A DNA stretch of 64,000 nucleotides. Source: Faecalicatena fissicatena. GTDB lineage: Bacteria; Bacillota; Clostridia; Lachnospirales; Lachnospiraceae. Location: the NCBI GenBank assembly GCA_001028025.1, contig LDAQ01000086.1:1-64000 (forward strand), read 5' to 3'. Positions 60,642 through 64,000 of this stretch are shown piece after piece; position 1 is the first letter of the stretch, and each line of letters begins with the position of its first letter. Both the position numbers and the translations under genes were made by a program. A model generated the notes under the pieces. It saw nothing but the letters and a program-made list of their open reading frames with translations, searched no databases and was not told the DNA's origin.

Positions 60642-61428
60642 TGCCCTCCGTATTCAGAATATTCTGAAGATATTTTTTTGTTTCTTCTACGCTGTGCCCC
60701 GTCTCTGCAGGCCTTCCGATTACTACCAGCGTTACTCCTGTCTCTTTTGCCGCCTCCAGTTTTTCCTCAAATCCCCCAGCTTTGCCAGATTCTTTTGTCA
60801 CAAAATAATCTGCATCCGTATCCTTAAGCATGGCGATATTCAGTTCCTTTGAAAAGGGCCCCTGCATGGCAATGAGGTGAGCCCCCTTAAACCCAAGCTC
60901 CACACTCTCTTCCACGGACTCTTTCGTAGACAGAACCCTGGCAAAACACCGCTCTTTATAATTCTCTATTTCTGTATACAGCTTTAATTCTTTGCTTCCT
61001 GTGGAAATGAAAATCCTGCCTTCCCGTGTTTTCAGATATTCCACTGCCTCTGCTACGGAATCCACCAGTACCATATTCTCATATGAATGATCGCCGCCGG
61101 TACTGCTCTCATCGCGCAGACAACGGATATACCCGGCCTCACTTCTGCTGCAGGCATTTTTTATGTTCTCCGTAACCAGACGGGCAAAGGGATGAGTAGC
61201 ATCTATAACAAGCTGTATCTGGTGCTTCCGGATGAATCCGCAGATTGCCTCTTCGTCCATCCTGCCTGTAATAATCCTGATATTTGGAATCTCCTCCACG
61301 CATTCCGTGCCGTATTCTGTAGCTGTACTGACAAAGCTTACTATAGACAAATTCCCTAAAAATTCCGCCAGCATTCTGCCTTCTGATGTCCCGGCAAACA
61401 GCAGGATGCGCATTTTCCCGTTTTCCAT
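60631..61428 (-). CDS. cbiJ: Precorrin-6A / cobalt-precorrin-6A reductase
   Basis: 265 residues: ILLFAGTSEGRMLAEFL opening, VIDATHPFARLVTENI, YIRCLRDES and FISTGSKELKLY, then VTKESGKAGGFEEKLEAA. It reduces cobalt-precorrin-6A with NAD(P)H. The ATG at 61428 has GAGGAGAA 5 bp upstream; a Met six residues later (61410) is the other option. It is separate from the main operon, with its own promoter and opposite orientation to the diguanylate cyclase gene. Confidence 0.92.
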   Translation of the reverse strand: MENGKMRILLFAGTSEGRMLAEFLGNLSIVSFVSTATEYGTECVEEIPNIRIITGRMDEEAICGFIRKHQIQLVIDATHPFARLVTENIKNACSRSEAGYIRCLRDESSTGGDHSYENMVLVDSVAEAVEYLKTREGRIFISTGSKELKLYTEIENYKERCFARVLSTKESVEESVELGFKGAHLIAMQGPFSKELNIAMLKDTDADYFVTKESGKAGGFEEKLEAAKETGVTLVVIGRPAETGHSVEETKKYLQNILNTEGKGV

Positions 61429-61483
61429 ACTTCTTCTCCTCTTCCCTCTTATGACCCCGATCCATTCCTTATACACAGATGTT

Positions 61484-61512
61484 ATTTTAAGTACTAATCC
61501 CCGGATAGTCAA
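61484..61512 (-). promoter_or_regulatory. Putative promoter of cbiJ
   Basis: On the minus strand TTGACT (61512-61507) and TAAAAT (61489-61484) are separated by 17 bp, 55 bp before the cbiJ start. Confidence 0.55.
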
Positions 61513-61629
61513 GTGAAAAAGCCGCCAGGACACTTTTGAACGATGCAATTAGGCTTGAGCCAGAATACATAAGCAGCGGAATATGAAAATAACCCGGCCG
61601 TATCTGCCTGATTATGGCTAATATTCCGG

Positions 61630-61658
61630 TTGTGTTTAAAACTTTTTCACAGTATAAT
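61630..61658 (+). promoter_or_regulatory. Putative promoter of the diguanylate cyclase gene
   Basis: TTGTGT (61630-61635) and a perfect TATAAT (61653-61658) are 17 bp apart, 45 bp before the start codon. Confidence 0.55.
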
Positions 61659-61703
61659 ATAACACATAACAATTTAGTATCTTATGTAGGAGGGGGATAT
61701 TAT

Positions 61704-62846
61704 ATGCTTTTTAACTTCTATGAATATATCCGAAAAGACCTGGAGATTAAAAAGACTTATTTAAAAAGTGCAGAAAATGAAATTGCAGAAAAAAATCTGG
61801 TACTGCTTCAGCTCTCCAGTCTGCTCAATTCCATCCTCCTTGTTTTATTCTACATAATAACTCCATTTATCATTAAAGGCTGGACGATCACTTTACAGCA
61901 TATCCTCTTTCTCCCTGCAGCACTGCTGTTTTTTGGAATCTCCACGGCCTATGCCAAAACCGGCCGCAGAGATAAAAAGGTTATTACCAGAGCCTGCCTT
62001 GCCTTCGAAGTCGTACTTTTTGCTTTTGTAATATCTATTGATGTATTCCCCTATCCTGATGCCCCCAGTTCTTTTCTGCCGCTTTTGTTTATTGCCTTTC
62101 CAGCACTGTTCATACTGCGTTTTCGTCAAATGTTTACAGTCATGTTTCTGGTCGAAGTCATCTACGTTTCATCAGTAATGCAGGTCAAAAACAAGCTGAT
62201 GGCCGAAAACGACATTTTCAACTCTGTCGTTGCTTTCATTTTTTCCATGACAGTTGCTCATGTAATCCTAAAGCTCCGTGCAGAAGACCATGATACACGC
62301 AGCCGATACAAACGCCTGAGCATGCTGGATTCACTGACCGGTATTCCCAATAAAAAAGCCTGTGAAAATGCCATAGCGCATTATCTGGATAAGAACAGCC
62401 CGTCATACAGTGCCCTTCTTTTCCTGGACCTGGATGATTTCAAAAAAATCAATGATTCCATCGGCCATTCCGCCGGGGACCGTCTCCTGGAAGAAACCGG
62501 GAAATTACTCTTCAAGTCATTCCGTGCCTCGGATCTAATCGGCCGGGTCGGCGGAGACGAATTCATGATACTGATCACAGATTACCACGACACAGAGGAT
62601 GCCCTCAAAAGAAAATGCACGGCTCTGCAGCGCGCACTGCAGCAGATCATGCAAAATTACGGCATACAGACCTCATGCAGTATAGGAGCCATTCTGGCTG
62701 CAGGCCAGTCCCTGGATTTTCACACCGCATACGCTCTTGCCGATAAATGCCTGTACGAGGCAAAAGCATCCGGAAAAAATAAATGTGTTGTGCGAACGCT
62801 TGCCGGGGACGGAACGGATGGCGGGGGGACGCCGGACGGGCTGTAA
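61704..62846 (+). CDS. Membrane-bound diguanylate cyclase (GGDEF)
   Basis: 380 residues. An N-terminal charged helix is followed by about six hydrophobic segments (residues 45-195), then a GGDEF domain (about 215-370): DSLTGIPNKKACE, LFLDLDDFKKINDSIGHSAGD and the intact active site GRVGGDEFMIL. An inhibitory-site RxxD (RASD) lies five residues before GGDEF. It should make c-di-GMP at the membrane under feedback control. The ATG at 61704 has TAGGAGGGGG upstream, preferred over an earlier in-frame start. Its last codons lie inside the base of LIR-E. Confidence 0.9.
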   Translation: MLFNFYEYIRKDLEIKKTYLKSAENEIAEKNLVLLQLSSLLNSILLVLFYIITPFIIKGWTITLQHILFLPAALLFFGISTAYAKTGRRDKKVITRACLAFEVVLFAFVISIDVFPYPDAPSSFLPLLFIAFPALFILRFRQMFTVMFLVEVIYVSSVMQVKNKLMAENDIFNSVVAFIFSMTVAHVILKLRAEDHDTRSRYKRLSMLDSLTGIPNKKACENAIAHYLDKNSPSYSALLFLDLDDFKKINDSIGHSAGDRLLEETGKLLFKSFRASDLIGRVGGDEFMILITDYHDTEDALKRKCTALQRALQQIMQNYGIQTSCSIGAILAAGQSLDFHTAYALADKCLYEAKASGKNKCVVRTLAGDGTDGGGTPDGL

Positions 62847-63121
62847 GGGACGGGGTACAAACGGAAGCATATATCTGTTTGGAATGCATAAAGCGAGCTT
62901 AGCAGCAGTAAGAGGAAACACATAAAATCAGCCGGCGAAAAGTTGCTTCCGAAGCAACTTTTCAGTACGCATTCACTGCCCAATCATCAGATTGGGCAGT
63001 GAATGCGTACGGTGCCGGCTGATTTTGTGTGTTTCCTCATACTGCTGCTTAGCGCAGCGGACGTATTCCAAACAGATATATGCTTCCGTCTGCACCCCGT
63101 CCCGTTCCGCGGCAGGCGTCC
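62816..63121 (+). repeat. Long fold-back element LIR-E
   Basis: Stem segments GGGGGACGCC/GGCGTCCCCC and then 62846-62885 with 63063-63104 (GGAAGCATATATCTGTTTGG against its complement). The internal loop has GCATAAAGCGAGC (62886-62898) facing TTAGCGCAGCGGAC (63049-63062). The inner stem includes AAATCAGCCGGC/GCCGGCTGATTT. Hairpin A is 62937-62963. Hairpin B is 62965-63010, a 21-bp perfect stem with ATCA loop at 62986-62989. It ends 5 bp before the stop codon of the convergent SOD-like gene and takes in the stop of the cyclase gene. The 5' base is the least conserved of the five. Confidence 0.88.
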
Positions 63122-63126
63122 CCCTC

Positions 63127-63612
63127 CTACTTCCCCGGCTCAACCATCCACGCTTTGATCTCACCGCAGGCTATCATCTCGCCGCTGTTCCCGGATGGCT
63201 GGGTCTTGAAATCATCCGGGTTAATATGGATTATTACTGTTCTGCCCGTGACATCGTCCGGGTAAAATCTGCCGGTATAGACTGCACTGCAGGCTGCACC
63301 GTGTGTAGACAGCAGAGGCGGCATATCTCCCGCATGTTCCGGATGTTCTGTATGTTCCGGATTGTAATGCATACCGGCATCGGCAAACGGATTTTCCGCA
63401 TTCCCCGCACATTCCTTACCTTCATGAACGTGGAAGCCGAAAAATTTACTCATATCCGGCGCGTCCTCGTCCGGCAGTCCGTATACTTCCGCCATTACGA
63501 TAGTTCCTCCGTACACTTCATAAAAATAAACTATTCCATGGATTTCCGGGTATTTATCCGAACCTTTTATCTCTGCAAATGCTTCCGGCATTCCGTTTAA
63601 TTTTTCAACCAT
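63127..63612 (-). CDS. Cu/Zn superoxide dismutase-like protein, cytoplasmic
   Basis: 161 residues. SOD_Cu landmarks: FGFHVHEGKEC with two Cu-ligand His, AGMHYNPEHTEHPEHAGDMP with the bridging His, Zn-site His residues and Asp, GRTVIIHINPDDF with the fourth Cu His, and QPSGNSGEMIACGEI at the C-terminus. All metal ligands appear kept. There is no signal peptide, unlike most bacterial Cu/Zn SODs, which are exported. It may be a superoxide dismutase or a metal-binding relative; activity cannot be assumed. Its 3' end meets LIR-E. Confidence 0.85.
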   Translation of the reverse strand: MVEKLNGMPEAFAEIKGSDKYPEIHGIVYFYEVYGGTIVMAEVYGLPDEDAPDMSKFFGFHVHEGKECAGNAENPFADAGMHYNPEHTEHPEHAGDMPPLLSTHGAACSAVYTGRFYPDDVTGRTVIIHINPDDFKTQPSGNSGEMIACGEIKAWMVEPGK

Positions 63613-63689
63613 AACATCATCCTCCTCTGCTCAGTATATGCAGCAATCGGGCGGATGTTCATGCTTTACGGCCAGAAAAAGTAACGCTC

Positions 63690-64000
63690 CTATTCAAAAT
63701 ACATATAGTCCATATAGAATTCATTAAAATGCTTGTCATTGGAAAGCTGTACCTCTGATGAGCAGTCCAGAATATATTTCACACGCTCTGCAGAATCCTC
63801 ACTGAGCAGATATGTCCTGGTTCCTTTCAGGCAGCTGTTTCCAACCGCTTCTATCTTTGCCTGACACTCTTCTGGCAGAAGTCCGATTCCAACTGCTTTT
63901 ACAATATCCATCTTATAGCCAAAACCGCCTGCTATGTAAATTGCATCAATATCATCATAAGATGCCCCGAAATTCAGGATCAGAGTCTCAAGCCCAGCGC
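63690..64000 (-). CDS. Corrinoid activation/regeneration protein (RACo/RamA-like ASKHA), C-terminal part
   Basis: The reading frame enters from the right edge and has no start in the window; 103 codons plus two bases are seen. The sequence IDAIYIAGGFGYKMDIVKAVGIG is the ATPase (ASKHA) end motif of RACo-type proteins, quoted by its core YIAGGFGYKMD, followed by GNSCLKGTRTYLL. These proteins reductively reactivate Co(II) corrinoid methyl-transfer proteins with ATP. An internal ATG at 63911 is not the true start. It suggests methyltransferase or acetogenic one-carbon metabolism just outside the window. Confidence 0.85.
   Translation of the reverse strand, partial: AGLETLILNFGASYDDIDAIYIAGGFGYKMDIVKAVGIGLLPEECQAKIEAVGNSCLKGTRTYLLSEDSAERVKYILDCSSEVQLSNDKHFNEFYMDYMYFE

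Noticed and set aside
61549..61703. c-di-GMP riboswitch upstream of the diguanylate cyclase
   Set aside because: The conserved GEMM core sequences are not present; only a promoter is seen.
62816..63121. LIR elements as MITEs
   Set aside because: The stem arms differ completely between copies and no exact target duplication was found, unlike the element at 55894-56026.
62992..63600. 200-codon frame opposite the SOD-like gene
   Set aside because: It is antisense to a clear SOD-family protein and begins inside LIR-E.
1..64000. CRISPR arrays
   Set aside because: No set of regularly spaced direct repeats was seen, and no cas genes.

Overview
The window looks like a chromosome segment of a strictly anaerobic Firmicute, most likely a gut Lachnospiraceae (Blautia/Dorea/Mediterraneibacter-like; the genus cannot be fixed from sequence alone). 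The reasons are the trimeric bifurcating [FeFe]-hydrogenase operon, the anaerobic (cbi-type) cobalamin pathway with a CbiMNQO cobalt importer, strong AGGAGG-type ribosome binding sites, and a corrinoid-protein reactivator (RACo/RamA type) at the right edge.

Layout. 1-3558: possible tail of an IS200/IS605-type element, then a YtrA-type GntR regulator with an ABC-2 exporter. 4537-8919 (minus): a phospholipase D-like protein, a SpoIIE-type phosphatase and a PAS-containing sensory [FeFe]-hydrogenase. 9905-14941 (minus): hydrogenase operon hydC, an ATPase, a thioredoxin-like ferredoxin, hydB and hydA, with a Fur-box-like site upstream. 15238-18506 (plus, divergent): a DRTGG protein, an RsbW-like ATPase, a degenerate [FeFe]-hydrogenase-like protein, a second DRTGG protein and a PHP phosphoesterase. 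18541-23209 (minus): Trk/Ktr potassium uptake with a KdpDE-like two-component system. 23392: tRNA-Gly(CCC). 23668-32879: an AT-rich host-glycan locus with a LacI regulator, GH95 fucosidase, sugar ABC importer and a secreted GH98 enzyme carrying two fucose-binding F-type lectin modules. 33434-59581 (minus): a long cobalamin cluster under a cobalamin riboswitch, containing CbiMNQO, nearly the whole pathway from uroporphyrinogen, lower-ligand assembly, and an embedded OppA-type ABC transporter; cbiG is not seen. 59963-61428: adenosyltransferase and cbiJ. 61704-64000: a diguanylate cyclase, a Cu/Zn-SOD-like protein and the C-terminus of a corrinoid activation protein.

Most unusual content: five non-coding elements of about 265-320 bp (3576-3841, 4205-4521, 9030-9349, 9571-9881, 62816-63121). 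Each is one very long fold-back stem capped by two hairpins, one of which always has an ATCA tetraloop (TGAT on the other strand). The stem arms differ completely between copies yet stay complementary within each copy, while unpaired internal-loop motifs and the basal motif are conserved. I do not recognise this family. A separate 133-bp MITE with 15-bp terminal inverted repeats beginning GTAA and an 8-bp target duplication (IS66-like signature) sits between cbiK and cbiD.

The genes fit together as H2/electron-bifurcating fermentation with H2- or redox-sensing regulators, corrinoid synthesis for methyl-transfer metabolism, and scavenging of fucosylated host glycans. Everything is read by eye; no similarity search was run.
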